This document shows positions 1 through 8,680 of a DNA stretch of 64,000 bases, one piece after another (the first letter of the stretch is position 1; each line of letters starts with the position of its first letter). Under the pieces are notes generated by a model. The model saw only the letters and a program-made list of their open reading frames with translations. It was not told where the DNA came from and did not search any database. The stretch spans positions 2,687,501-2,751,500 of the forward strand of contig NZ_CP031728.1 of the NCBI RefSeq assembly GCF_008806975.1, given 5' to 3'. A program made the position numbers and the translations under genes. Source of the DNA: Cellvibrio sp. KY-GH-1. GTDB taxonomy: Bacteria; Pseudomonadota; Gammaproteobacteria; Pseudomonadales; Cellvibrionaceae.

Positions 1-55
1 CAATAAGCCCACGATCTTGCAACTCTTGCAGAAAATTTGTGTCAATTGCAGTCAT
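1..55 (-). CDS. tyrS: Tyrosyl-tRNA synthetase, N-terminal fragment
   Basis: Only the first 18 codons are inside the window; the gene continues to the left. Read on the minus strand from the ATG at 53-55, the peptide starts MTAIDTNFLQELQDRGLI, which matches the N-terminus usual for bacterial TyrS, the enzyme that charges tRNA-Tyr. It is divergent from the M23 peptidase gene, with about 200 bp of shared upstream DNA. The same tyrS / M23 peptidase / anmK / erpA neighbourhood is known in Pseudomonas, which supports the call. The catalytic motifs lie outside the window. Confidence 0.75.
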   Translation of the reverse strand, partial: MTAIDTNFLQELQDRGLI

Positions 56-198
56 AACGCACCAACCAGGCCAGTTAATTGTGTTTCGATTTGGGACAAA
101 AAGGTGGCCAAGATACCGTATCTCGCTTCAATTTCAAGGCTAAAGCAAAGACTTGTTGCAGGGAGATGAAATTTTGGGGTGTTAAGGGCATTTTTTTC

Positions 199-207
199 TG
201 CTATAAA
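199..207 (+). promoter_or_regulatory. Extended -10 promoter element for the M23 peptidase gene
   Basis: TGCTATAAA at 199-207 fits an extended -10 box (TGnTATAAT with one mismatch). No good -35 hexamer is seen upstream, which is usual for extended -10 promoters. Transcription would start near 213. This rules against the ATG at 207 as the start codon, because that ATG begins inside the -10 box, and it favours the ATG at 255. Confidence 0.45.
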
Positions 208-254
208 TGCTCTTTCTTGGATCACATTTCTCTATAAAGAAAGACGACATTCTT

Positions 255-1667
255 ATGCCGCCAATAAAGAATTATTACGATACTGCACGATCGACCCTAT
301 TTAAGTACATGCCAAGTAACCATTTACTGGCAGTTGCTGCGCTATCTGTGGGTGTAGCAGCGTTAGTGGTTATGGAAGAAGGATCCGATTCATCCAATCA
401 ACTAGTCGAAAGCAGCAATATTCCTGGCCTGCATTTTCAAGGCACCGAGACCCAGGCAACTCCAATTGCAGTGCCCGCTGTAGAAGCCATCATTCAAGAA
501 GTTGCCGCTGTACCCGAACCACAACGCACTGTTGTTATCGAGCCTGAATCGCCCTGGAAAGAATTTACCGTTCAAAATGGCGACAATTTGTCCATTATTT
601 TTAAGCGTGCCGGACTTAATGATCGTGCGATTTACGAGTTATTTAGCGAAGCCAAAGATGCCAAGGATTTACGCAACATTCGCCCCGGCCAAAAAATGTC
701 TTTTTTGGTGGAAAACGACCAACTTCAAGGCCTTAATTACATAATTGATGACCTGAACAGCCTGAGCTTTAATCGCACAGCAAAAGGCTTTGATAGCAAA
801 GAAACCGCCCTTAAACCCGATGTAAAGCACGCATTCCGCTACGCCACCATTGATAGCTCCCTCTATATGGCTGGCAAACGTGCTGGCATGCCCAGCAACC
901 TGACCATGGAACTAGCCAATATTTTTGGTTGGGATATCGACTTTGCACTGGATATCCAAAAAGGTGACAGCTTCAAGGTCATGTATGAAGAACAATTTCT
1001 AAATGGTAAAAAAATCGGTACGGGCAAGATCGTGGCCGCCGAGTTTACCAACAGCGGAAAAACCTTCAAGGCAGTTCGTTATACCGACAAAGATGGCGTA
1101 AGCAATTATTACACCCCGGAAGGACGCGGTATGCACAAGGCGTTTCTACGCACTCCCATCGAATTTGCCAAAATCAGCTCTCATTTCAATCTCGCTCGCA
1201 AACACCCCGTACTGCATATTATTCGCGCCCATAAAGGTACAGATTATGCCGCTGTTCGCGGCACACCAATTCGCGCCACAGGCAATGGCAAAGTTGCCTT
1301 TGCAGGACGCAAAGGTGCGTTCGGTAACTGTATCGTTATCCAGCATGGTCAGGGTATTGAGACGCTTTACGGACACATGAATGGTTTTGCGAAGGGAATG
1401 AAAACCGGAGCGCGCATCACGCAGGGAGATGTAATCGGGTACGTTGGATCCACCGGCTTGGCTTCTGGCCCGCACTTACACTATGAATTCCACGTTAACG
1501 GGCAGGTGCGCAACCCTGTAACCGTACCGCTTCCTAAAGCAATGGGCATAGAGAAAACCGAACTAGCTCGCTTTAACGAAACAACCCGAACAATGATTGC
1601 CAAATTGGACGATTACAAATCCACTAGTCGTGTAGCAGTTGCCAAGAGCGGCAATAAGTCCAATTAA
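255..1667 (+). CDS. M23-family peptidoglycan DD-metalloendopeptidase
   Basis: A periplasmic zinc hydrolase expected to cut cross-links in peptidoglycan (MepM-like family). From the ATG at 255 it has 470 residues. A membrane anchor or signal lies near residues 23-40, a LysM/OapA-like domain at about 95-160 (FTVQNGDNLS, IRPGQKM), and a C-terminal M23 domain. The zinc ligands are visible as H326xxxD330 (HKGTD) and the HxH at 407-409 (GPHLHYEF). An upstream ATG at 207 is in frame but lies in the promoter. The gene is followed 10 bp later by anmK, so both probably belong to one cell-wall turnover transcript. Confidence 0.9.
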   Translation: MPPIKNYYDTARSTLFKYMPSNHLLAVAALSVGVAALVVMEEGSDSSNQLVESSNIPGLHFQGTETQATPIAVPAVEAIIQEVAAVPEPQRTVVIEPESPWKEFTVQNGDNLSIIFKRAGLNDRAIYELFSEAKDAKDLRNIRPGQKMSFLVENDQLQGLNYIIDDLNSLSFNRTAKGFDSKETALKPDVKHAFRYATIDSSLYMAGKRAGMPSNLTMELANIFGWDIDFALDIQKGDSFKVMYEEQFLNGKKIGTGKIVAAEFTNSGKTFKAVRYTDKDGVSNYYTPEGRGMHKAFLRTPIEFAKISSHFNLARKHPVLHIIRAHKGTDYAAVRGTPIRATGNGKVAFAGRKGAFGNCIVIQHGQGIETLYGHMNGFAKGMKTGARITQGDVIGYVGSTGLASGPHLHYEFHVNGQVRNPVTVPLPKAMGIEKTELARFNETTRTMIAKLDDYKSTSRVAVAKSGNKSN

Positions 1668-1677
1668 CTAATTAGTC

Positions 1678-2799
1678 ATGTCTAACCGCCAGCTCTACAT
1701 AGGTTTGATGTCTGGCACCAGTGCTGACGGTATAGATGCAGCACTGGTCGACATGCAAACCAACCTTCCCCAATTAATAACCACGCACAACCTTCCTTTC
1801 TCTAACGGACTGCGCACTCGAATTCATTCCATATCCATTCCTGGGGACAATGAAATTGATCGTATGGGTGAGTTAGATACAGAGCTTGGACGACACTTCG
1901 CCCAGTGCACGCTTGAGCTTTTAGCAAAAGCTCAGCTAACGACGAACCAAATAACCGCCATCGGCAGCCACGGCCAAACCATCCGCCATCGACCACCCGG
2001 GACCACCAGTAATTGTTTTACCTTGCAAATTGGCGATCCCAATGTGATTGCTGAATTGACCGGGATTACCACAGTCGCCGATTTTCGGCGGCGAGATATG
2101 GCCGCTGGGGGCCAAGGTGCGCCACTGGTACCTGCATTTCATCGCGCACTGTTCCATTCATCAGCGCGGGATAAGGTAATCGTCAATATTGGTGGAATGG
2201 CAAATATCACCTGGCTACCCGCGAGCGGAGAGGCCTGTGGTTTTGATACGGGCCCCGGTAACGTACTAATGGATTCATGGATCAACGAGCATCACGGCGT
2301 TAGTTTCGATAAACAGGGCGGTTGGGCGGCCTCCGGAGCGGCCCATCAAGAATTACTGGAGTCCTTACTGTCAGATGCTTTCTTCAAGCAGCCCTTTCCT
2401 AAAAGTACCGGGCGTGAACACTTCAACCGCCAATGGCTCGACCGGCATTTGCAACAACTCCCCTTCCCCCCAGCCAATCAGGATGTACAAGCTACACTGC
2501 TGGAGCTGACCGCCAGATCGATTACGGAAAGTATTGATTTACTATGTCAAACGGAAAAAGAAATTCTGGTTTGCGGAGGGGGAGCCTTTAACACTCGATT
2601 ACTTGAGCGACTGGCAAAGCTACTACCTAATTGCCTGGTTAGCTCCACTGCCAGTCAGGGAATTGATCCCCAATGGATTGAAGCCATGGCATTCGCCTGG
2701 CTGGCACAACAGACAATAAACCATAAGCCCGGCAACTTATGTGCAGTTACCGGCGCTAAACGCGAGGTTATTCTTGGCGGGGTTTATTACGCTAGCTGA
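1678..2799 (+). CDS. anmK: Anhydro-N-acetylmuramic acid kinase
   Basis: A cytoplasmic enzyme that hydrolyses and phosphorylates 1,6-anhydro-MurNAc to MurNAc 6-phosphate during peptidoglycan recycling. Length is 373 residues, typical of the family. Visible motifs are the N-terminal ATP-binding GLMSGTSADGIDAAL, VNIGGMANITWL, and GFDTGPGNVLMDSW near residue 190. It lies directly after the M23 hydrolase and meets erpA tail to tail with 7 bp between them. Together with amgK and murU at about 29-31 kb, the cell carries two routes for reuse of MurNAc. Confidence 0.95.
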   Translation: MSNRQLYIGLMSGTSADGIDAALVDMQTNLPQLITTHNLPFSNGLRTRIHSISIPGDNEIDRMGELDTELGRHFAQCTLELLAKAQLTTNQITAIGSHGQTIRHRPPGTTSNCFTLQIGDPNVIAELTGITTVADFRRRDMAAGGQGAPLVPAFHRALFHSSARDKVIVNIGGMANITWLPASGEACGFDTGPGNVLMDSWINEHHGVSFDKQGGWAASGAAHQELLESLLSDAFFKQPFPKSTGREHFNRQWLDRHLQQLPFPPANQDVQATLLELTARSITESIDLLCQTEKEILVCGGGAFNTRLLERLAKLLPNCLVSSTASQGIDPQWIEAMAFAWLAQQTINHKPGNLCAVTGAKREVILGGVYYAS

Positions 2800-2806
2800 G
2801 TATCAG

Positions 2807-3160
2807 CTAGATATTGAACGACGATCCACAACCACAGGTGCTGGATGCATTTGGATTTTGGATAACAAACTTGGAGCCCTGCAAGCCCTCTTCATAGTCA
2901 ACGCGAGCCCCAACCAGGTAGGGATAACTCATCGCATCCACCACCACCTTTACACCATCGCGCTCGACAATAGAATCATCATCTGCAACAGCTTCATCAA
3001 AGGTAAAGCCATACTGGAAGCCTGAACAGCCACCACCAGTCACATAGACGCGCAACTTGAGGTCTGGATTATCCTCTTCCTCAATCAAACTCCGCACTTT
3101 GGCTATAGCGCTCTCTGTGACAGAAACAACTTCGGGAATATAGATTTCAGCGGTAGACAT
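2807..3160 (-). CDS. erpA: Iron-sulfur cluster insertion protein ErpA
   Basis: A-type carrier that delivers Fe-S clusters to apoproteins. The product has 117 residues, with the three conserved cysteines in [10 protein letters not shown] and the C-terminal CGCGSSFNI. The start at 3160 (MSTAEIYIP) is chosen over an upstream ATG at 3190 because a GGAG Shine-Dalgarno lies just before it and the family normally begins this way. It is the last gene of a minus-strand run argC, coiled-coil protein, bactofilin, erpA. Confidence 0.93.
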   Translation of the reverse strand: MSTAEIYIPEVVSVTESAIAKVRSLIEEEDNPDLKLRVYVTGGGCSGFQYGFTFDEAVADDDSIVERDGVKVVVDAMSYPYLVGARVDYEEGLQGSKFVIQNPNASSTCGCGSSFNI

Positions 3161-3235
3161 AAAAACTCCGGATAACAACCACCTCGCCACGCGAGAACGA
3201 TTATTATCCCTTTACCTGAGTAAAACAGTCAACTA

Positions 3236-3616
3236 TTAAGCCGTTGCAACCGTCGCCGAGCCTGGGTTTGCTTGTTGAGCCTGATTATTCACCATAGAAC
3301 CATTGAGCTGGGCACCTTTGACCATTTCAATGGAATTGTAGTGAACGGTGCCTGTTACATTGCCTTTCGCGGCCAGCTCCAAGTGTTTACTGGAGTGTAT
3401 ATTGCCAACCACTTTTCCGTTAACGATAACTACCGGTGCGCGTATTTCGCCTTCCACCAAACCTGTATCCGCGATAACCAGTTTCGCATCCTTCTCATCA
3501 TCTGCGAAGATATTACCGGTAACCTTACCTTCAATTTGAAGCTCTCCGGTGAAATGCAGGTCGCCATTAACACGGGTCGCACGAGAAATAAGGGTGTGAT
3601 TGTTGGAAAACGCCAT
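3236..3616 (-). CDS. Bactofilin (polymer-forming cytoskeletal protein)
   Basis: A 126-residue bactofilin. Such proteins self-assemble into filaments at the membrane and often position peptidoglycan enzymes. The sequence shows the repeating short beta-strand pattern with small and hydrophobic residues (GDLHFTGELQIEGKVTGNI, then GEIRAPVVIVNGKVVGNI), framed by a short polar N-terminus and an Ala/Gln-rich tail. AAGGAG lies 7 nt before the ATG. It is 22 bp after the upstream coiled-coil gene, so the two are probably cotranscribed. Its closeness to the M23 hydrolase is suggestive, since bactofilin and M23 genes are often neighbours in other bacteria. Confidence 0.88.
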   Translation of the reverse strand: MAFSNNHTLISRATRVNGDLHFTGELQIEGKVTGNIFADDEKDAKLVIADTGLVEGEIRAPVVIVNGKVVGNIHSSKHLELAAKGNVTGTVHYNSIEMVKGAQLNGSMVNNQAQQANPGSATVATA

Positions 3617-3638
3617 TCATTGCTCCTTAGCAAAGCTG

Positions 3639-4391
3639 CTATTTGATTTCAGGCCATTCAAGCTGCCCTTCCACTGTTACCGGGCTGCGTCTGGCATCGG
3701 ACTTGACCACCAGCTCAACGCGCGAAGGCACGAAGCCCTCAGGTAACACGATTTCCGTTTCGATGTTTTGAAAGAACTTGAAATTAAGGGGAATGCTTTC
3801 TGCCAGAGGTTCGGCACCGACTTTGGAAACAACCAATTCATGCAGGGAGATTTTGGTCTCTTGCCCTTCCCTCTGCCCAACCACCATAAACTTCAACTGC
3901 CCGGTAAAGTCGTCATCGCCCTCCGCGAGTTTTTGTACTACCAGTTTTAGTTGATGCTTGTTATCTGGCAAGGCAGAAACGGCAAAAACACCGAAACTGA
4001 TGCCCTTTGGATTTTTATTTTTATCTGACGTCATGATGCGAAACACATCAATGTCGCGCTGAAGAGCCGCTTTTTCTTCACGTAACTCAAGCACGCGCTT
4101 GCGCATCTCCTCGCCCGCTTGACGATCAACCTCAGCACCTACTTGCAAACGAGTCAGCTCGCGTCGTGACTCCTCGGCCTCCTGAGTTACTTTTTCCAGT
4201 TGAAACCGCAATGCCTGGGCTTCCTCGATGCTTAATCGATTGTTACTAGCCTGAAGTTGTGCGTAGTGATAGGTCGCAGCCAAAGCGGTAAGGACCAACA
4301 GCAACAACAGCAGCACCAAAAACGCTGTTTTTAGCGGGCGATGAGGAACTACTTTATAACTATAAATAGGAGAGCCTTTAACTTTGGCCAT
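3639..4391 (-). CDS. Membrane-anchored coiled-coil protein (DUF6776-like)
   Basis: 250 residues with no enzyme motif. There is a short cytoplasmic N-terminus, one strongly hydrophobic segment at about residues 19-43 (FLVLLLLLLVLTALAATY), a heptad-rich coiled coil at about 50-120, and a C-terminal beta-rich domain likely to be periplasmic. A protein of this type sits between argC and the bactofilin gene in Pseudomonas-like genomes; the DUF6776 label is from memory and tentative. It precedes the bactofilin gene by 22 bp, so it may be a membrane partner for the filament. That role is inference. Confidence 0.7.
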   Translation of the reverse strand: MAKVKGSPIYSYKVVPHRPLKTAFLVLLLLLLVLTALAATYHYAQLQASNNRLSIEEAQALRFQLEKVTQEAEESRRELTRLQVGAEVDRQAGEEMRKRVLELREEKAALQRDIDVFRIMTSDKNKNPKGISFGVFAVSALPDNKHQLKLVVQKLAEGDDDFTGQLKFMVVGQREGQETKISLHELVVSKVGAEPLAESIPLNFKFFQNIETEIVLPEGFVPSRVELVVKSDARRSPVTVEGQLEWPEIK

Positions 4392-4459
4392 AAAAAATTA
4401 TCGTGTTCGTGTTGTTATTATTAGCGGGGCAATAAGCCGCCCCGCGTAAAACCATAGAA

Positions 4460-5506
4460 TTAGGGCATCAACGCCACTACATCCAGGCCGGCGCGCTCAT
4501 CAAAACCAAACATAATGTTCATGTTCTGGATCGCCTGACCTGATGCGCCCTTGGTGAGATTATCGATTACCGAGAGCACAACGACAGTATCGCGTTGTTG
4601 TGGGCGCAGCACCGAGATACGGCACACATTGGAACCTTTCACACTTCTCGTTTGCGGCAATTCACCCGCCGGCAATACATCCACAAAAGGCTCATTGGCA
4701 TAGCGCTGCTCGTAGAGTTTTTGCAAATCCGGCAACTTGCTCACATCCAGTGCTGTTGCGTAAAGGGTGGCGTGAATACCGCGAATAATGGGCAGTAAGT
4801 GTGGCACGAAGGTCAGGGACACTGGCGCAGCGCCAACTGGCTGAACGTCGCGCAGGCCCTGTTCAATTTCTGGCAAGTGGCGATGACCAGCAACGCCGTA
4901 TGCTTTAAAACTATCGCTGATTTCCATCAGCAAGTTATCGATCTTGGCCTGACGACCAGCGCCGCTGGCACCACTGGCCGCATTGGAGATCAAACGGGTT
5001 GGATCGACCAGATTGTTTTCAATCAATGGCAAATAACCCAATTGAGTTGCGGTAGGGTAACAACCGGGGCAGGCCACCAGTTTGGCGGTGCGAATCTTGT
5101 CACGATTAACTTCCGGTAAGCCATAAACAGCCTGTGCCACCAAATCAGGTGCACCGTGGGTTTGGTTGTACCATTTTTCCCACAGGGGAACGTCGCGGAT
5201 ACGGAAGTCAGCGGACAAATCGACGATACGCGCCTTGGTATTCATCAGGGCGCCCATCATGTTTTGTGCAACACCGTGCGGAGTAGCGAAAAAAACCACA
5301 TCACACTCACCCAATACTGCTACATCCGGCTCGGTAAAAGCCAGGTCGATATGGCCGCGCAGGCTCGGATACATGTCCGCTACTTTTACGCCGGCTTCGG
5401 CGCGCGAGGTAATAACAGTCACTTCTACCTGTGGATGCTTGGCCAACAGGCGCAGTAACTCCACGCCGGTATAACCTGTTCCGCCAACGATGGCTGCTTT
5501 AATCAC
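4460..5506 (-). CDS. argC: N-acetyl-gamma-glutamyl-phosphate reductase
   Basis: The NADPH-dependent third step of arginine biosynthesis, making N-acetylglutamate semialdehyde. The N-terminal Rossmann motif [16 protein letters not shown] and the catalytic cysteine motif [14 protein letters not shown] are clear. I place the start at the GTG at 5506 (348 residues), because TGGAGG lies at the right spacing and the protein then begins M-I-K-A-A-I-V-G-G as is usual. An ATG six codons upstream is in frame but would overlap that ribosome-binding site. First gene of the minus-strand run ending at erpA. Confidence 0.95.
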   Translation of the reverse strand: MIKAAIVGGTGYTGVELLRLLAKHPQVEVTVITSRAEAGVKVADMYPSLRGHIDLAFTEPDVAVLGECDVVFFATPHGVAQNMMGALMNTKARIVDLSADFRIRDVPLWEKWYNQTHGAPDLVAQAVYGLPEVNRDKIRTAKLVACPGCYPTATQLGYLPLIENNLVDPTRLISNAASGASGAGRQAKIDNLLMEISDSFKAYGVAGHRHLPEIEQGLRDVQPVGAAPVSLTFVPHLLPIIRGIHATLYATALDVSKLPDLQKLYEQRYANEPFVDVLPAGELPQTRSVKGSNVCRISVLRPQQRDTVVVLSVIDNLTKGASGQAIQNMNIMFGFDERAGLDVVALMP

Positions 5507-5589
5507 CTCAAACCTCCAGATCAACTAGTCGTTACAATGTGGTCTTACAATGCCGGGACACAGGATTCGCCAGTTGTTATGCTGGCACC

Positions 5590-5606
5590 TGTCGCCGCTG
5601 GCGACA
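5590..5606. repeat. Perfect 7-bp inverted repeat between argC and the ClC gene
   Basis: TGTCGCC, a 3-nt loop and GGCGACA form a perfect hairpin in the 200-bp divergent region between argC (minus) and the ClC gene (plus). There is no T tract, so it is not a classical terminator. It could be an operator or leader structure. Weak evidence only. Confidence 0.35.
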
Positions 5607-5722
5607 AAGAAAAGACGGCTATCATAAGAGGCTTGCCGGCAAATCGAAAGCAAAAGCTGCCGCCCGCTCCGCTTTAATAACAGCTGATTTAATTCAAAGC
5701 GATTTAATAACAGGAAAGCTCC

Positions 5723-7474
5723 GTGTCTGACCCCGCCAGTACAAGACCACAAAAATTCCTCAACCGCCAGGCAGAATCCCTGCGCGATAAACTGGCCCGT
5801 GACGACTCACTACCCCATTTAACCCTGCTCGGCTTGCTCACTGGTATTATTGCCGGCGCGATCATTGTATTGTTTCGCTGGGCAGTAGAAATTCCGCTGG
5901 GCCATTTCCTGCCTGACAGCTTTGAGAACTTCGAAGCAGTTAGTAGCCTTGTTCACTTTGCACTCCCCATTACCGGGGCAGTGATTCTGGGGCTTATCCT
6001 TCAGTGTGTAGACAAACGCCATCACGCCACCAGCATTGGTCATGTGATGGATCGCCTGCAAAACCATCAGGGGCGTATGCCACCGGGCAACTTCGCCAAC
6101 CAGTTTTTTGGCGGCGCCACCTGCTTGCTAAGCGGGCAATCCGTGGGGCGCGAAGGACCGGCAGTTCACCTGGGTGCAGGCACCGGAAGTTTATTGGGGC
6201 AGTGGCTGAAACTGCCCGCCAACGCCTTAAAGCCATTAGCGGGATGTGGTGTTGCCGCAGCCATTGCGGCCTGCTTTAACACGCCGATGGCGGGCGTGAT
6301 CTTCGCTATGGAAGTGGTGTTGATGGAGTACACCATTGTCGGTTTTATCCCGGTAACTCTCGCAGCAGTCGCCGGCGCAACTATGACTCGACTCACCTTC
6401 GGCCAGGAAATAGCCTTTATGAACGCGCAATCGGTTATGGGCGACTTGCGCGAATTGCCCCTGATGGGAATGGTTGGTTTGGCGGTAGCGGTATTTGCAG
6501 CAGCCTATATACGTATCCACGGCGGTGCCTGCCGCTGGGCATTGAATCGCCCTATTGCCCTGCGTTTCGCATTGGCTGGATTATTTACCGGTTGTTGTGC
6601 GCTATGGATTCCCCAGATTATGGGCGTAGGTTACGACACCATTAGCCGTGCGTTGGCAGGCGAGATAGGTTTTTGGTTGCTGCTGGCGATTGCTGTCACC
6701 AAGCTGTTTGCCACTTCCATTAGTCTCGGCGTAGGCATGCCGGGCGGCGTAGTAGGTCCATTATTGTTTATCGGCGCCTGCGTTGGCGGTGCGGTGGGCA
6801 ACCTGGCGCAGATGATGATGCCCGATTCCGCCAGCGCCATTGGCTTTTACGTGATCCTCGGCATGGGTGCCATGATGGGCGCTACATTGAACGCCCCGCT
6901 CGCCGCCATGATGGCGATTCTGGAACTCACCTATAACCCGAATATCATTTTCCCCAGCATGCTGGTGGTGATAGCCGCCTGCCTGTGCACCCGCTGGGTG
7001 TTCCGCTGCGATGGGCTGTTTCAGCATGTATTGCGCATTCAGGGGAAATTTCACCGTGCGGAAGCGATGGAGCAGTTACTTAGCCGCACCGGCGTGCGCG
7101 GGTTGATAGATCGCCATCTGGCAGAAACGCCTACTTCAATTATCCCCAGCGCCGCGGAACAATTATTAAGCCATCGCCCGCATTGGATATTACTGCGCGA
7201 TAACCAACAACTATTACAACCGGCTGATCTGGCCAACTATTTACAACAATTGTCTGTTACTGGCGCTGAACAAATTAGCGAAATAAACCTGCTGGAAATT
7301 CCCGCGCGACGGTATGATTTAGCCCGCATTCCCGCCGATGCCAATTTGTATGAAGCGTTGGAGTTGATGAATCGCCAACAGGTAGATGCGCTCTGGGTAG
7401 AATCTACCGATAATACTCATCAGCCGCTGGGTATTATCAGCCGCGAAAAAATTGATAATTACTACCGAATTTAG
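5723..7474 (+). CDS. ClC-family chloride channel or H+/Cl- antiporter with C-terminal CBS-like region
   Basis: 583 residues, GTG start preceded by CAGGAAAG. An integral membrane protein of the ClC family: about ten or more hydrophobic helices in the first 430 residues, with the family signatures SGQSVGREGPAVHLGAG (GREGP) and GVGMPGGVVGPLLF. The segment after about residue 440 is soluble and resembles a CBS-type regulatory region, ending in a CBS-like stretch (ALWVESTDNTHQPLGIISREKI). It probably moves chloride across the inner membrane. No fluoride-riboswitch signature is seen upstream, so I do not call it a fluoride exporter. Confidence 0.88.
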   Translation: MSDPASTRPQKFLNRQAESLRDKLARDDSLPHLTLLGLLTGIIAGAIIVLFRWAVEIPLGHFLPDSFENFEAVSSLVHFALPITGAVILGLILQCVDKRHHATSIGHVMDRLQNHQGRMPPGNFANQFFGGATCLLSGQSVGREGPAVHLGAGTGSLLGQWLKLPANALKPLAGCGVAAAIAACFNTPMAGVIFAMEVVLMEYTIVGFIPVTLAAVAGATMTRLTFGQEIAFMNAQSVMGDLRELPLMGMVGLAVAVFAAAYIRIHGGACRWALNRPIALRFALAGLFTGCCALWIPQIMGVGYDTISRALAGEIGFWLLLAIAVTKLFATSISLGVGMPGGVVGPLLFIGACVGGAVGNLAQMMMPDSASAIGFYVILGMGAMMGATLNAPLAAMMAILELTYNPNIIFPSMLVVIAACLCTRWVFRCDGLFQHVLRIQGKFHRAEAMEQLLSRTGVRGLIDRHLAETPTSIIPSAAEQLLSHRPHWILLRDNQQLLQPADLANYLQQLSVTGAEQISEINLLEIPARRYDLARIPADANLYEALELMNRQQVDALWVESTDNTHQPLGIISREKIDNYYRI

Positions 7475-7479
7475 AGATC

Positions 7480-7595
7480 GTTGCCGCATGAAGGGGCTCA
7501 TATTTCAAGACACGCCGTGAATCCATCCCTGGAGGCTTGTCGTCGACATCCTTGTCTCCGACAGTCTTGAAATATGAGTCCCTTCATGCGGCAAC
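7480..7595. repeat. Long inverted repeat: 32-bp arms around a 52-nt centre
   Basis: The arms at 7480-7511 and 7564-7595 are complementary over 32 bp with a single difference that still allows a G-U pair in RNA. The centre contains a smaller palindrome (TGTCG-T-CGACA). The element starts 5 bp after the ClC stop codon and ends 27 bp before the next gene. It has no open frame and no T tract at its end. The length and near-perfection suggest a mobile repeat (MITE- or REP-like) or a strong bidirectional RNA hairpin. Confidence 0.85.
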
Positions 7596-7622
7596 TCCAC
7601 AGTTACTAATTGGATTTAATAA

Positions 7623-8048
7623 ATGCTCTGGATAAAAGCCCTCCACATTATTTTTGTCATCACCTGGATGGCAGCACTCTTTTACTTGCCACGCCTGTTT
7701 GTGTATCACGTCATGAGTGAAGATGAAATCAGTCGCGAACGTTTTAAAATCATGGAGCGCAAACTGCTGCGCGGTATCGCCAATCCATCAATGATCGCGG
7801 TGTTTATATTCGGCGCGTGGATGAGCTGGCTAGGCTGGGATTATTATTCAACCCAAATCTGGTATTGGTGCAAAATTGCCCTTGTATCGTTGATGGCTGC
7901 TTACCATCACGCCTGTGTGGTTTATTGGAAACAATTGCGCGACGATCACTGCACCAAAAGCCATAAATTTTTTCGCGTGTTTAACGAACTACCGGTATTT
8001 TTGTTATTCGGCATTGTGATTTTGGTTGTCGTTAAACCTTTTCAATAG
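7623..8048 (+). CDS. hemJ: HemJ-like protoporphyrinogen IX oxidase
   Basis: A 141-residue integral membrane protein with four hydrophobic helices (about residues 1-25, 52-72, 80-100, 120-138). It has the HemJ-like features LWIKALHIIFVITWMAALFYLPRLFVYH, with the conserved histidine and arginine, and KL-x-x-GIANPSM. HemJ oxidises protoporphyrinogen to protoporphyrin in bacteria without HemG or HemY. The placement two genes before hemL, another haem biosynthesis gene, supports this. No good Shine-Dalgarno is visible before the ATG. The alternative is a generic CopD-like membrane protein. Confidence 0.8.
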   Translation: MLWIKALHIIFVITWMAALFYLPRLFVYHVMSEDEISRERFKIMERKLLRGIANPSMIAVFIFGAWMSWLGWDYYSTQIWYWCKIALVSLMAAYHHACVVYWKQLRDDHCTKSHKFFRVFNELPVFLLFGIVILVVVKPFQ

Positions 8049-8056
8049 AGCGCATC

Positions 8057-8668
8057 ATGAGCATTCTCTACGCGATTACCGATTCACAACTGTTGCCCGG
8101 CAACACATTATTTGCCGCTGTGGAAAGTGCACTGCAAGGTGGCTGCAAGTGGATTCAATATCGCGACAAATCAAGCGATTCAGAAAAGCGCGCAACAGAA
8201 GCGCAACAGTTAGTTGCGCTCTGCAATCATTATCAGGCCGCACTTATTGTGAATGATGATGTGCAACTGGCGCGCGCGGTAAACGCGCATGGTGTACATC
8301 TGGGCCAAGAAGATGGCAGCCCACAAGCCGCACGCCAATTGCTCGGCGATAAAGCTATTATTGGCGTAACCTGCCACGACTCGCTGGAACTGGCGCAACA
8401 AGCGGTCGCTGACGGTGCCAATTATATTGCCTTCGGGCGCTTTTTCCCTTCGCAGACCAAACCCAACGCGCGCCCGGCAAAGTTCACCCTAATCAGCGAC
8501 GCGAAAGCAAAATTCCCCACTATTCCCATAGTGGTAATTGGCGGAATCACCTTGGCTAATGCCAACATATTATTGGATGCGGGTGCGGACAAAATTGCAG
8601 TATGTCACGAACTATTTTCGGCAGACGACATTAAACAAGTCGCAAAAAAATTTATCGCTTACAAATAA
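8057..8668 (+). CDS. thiE: Thiamine-phosphate synthase
   Basis: Joins the pyrimidine (HMP-PP) and thiazole phosphate units to make thiamine phosphate. 203 residues with the TIM-barrel phosphate-binding motifs: IQYRDKSS near residue 35, VNDDVQLA, GVHLGQEDG, GRFFPSQTKP and VIGGITLANA. The reading frame starts 8 bp after hemJ and ends 12 bp before hemL, so the three form one transcript. thiE next to hemL is a common arrangement in gammaproteobacteria. Confidence 0.94.
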   Translation: MSILYAITDSQLLPGNTLFAAVESALQGGCKWIQYRDKSSDSEKRATEAQQLVALCNHYQAALIVNDDVQLARAVNAHGVHLGQEDGSPQAARQLLGDKAIIGVTCHDSLELAQQAVADGANYIAFGRFFPSQTKPNARPAKFTLISDAKAKFPTIPIVVIGGITLANANILLDAGADKIAVCHELFSADDIKQVAKKFIAYK

Positions 8669-8680
8669 TCAGGATTAATT

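Noticed and set aside
5507..5722. Possible fluoride riboswitch before the ClC gene
   Set aside because: The hairpin at 5590-5606 is simple; the conserved fluoride riboswitch core (GGCGATGGTGTTCGCC-like) is absent.
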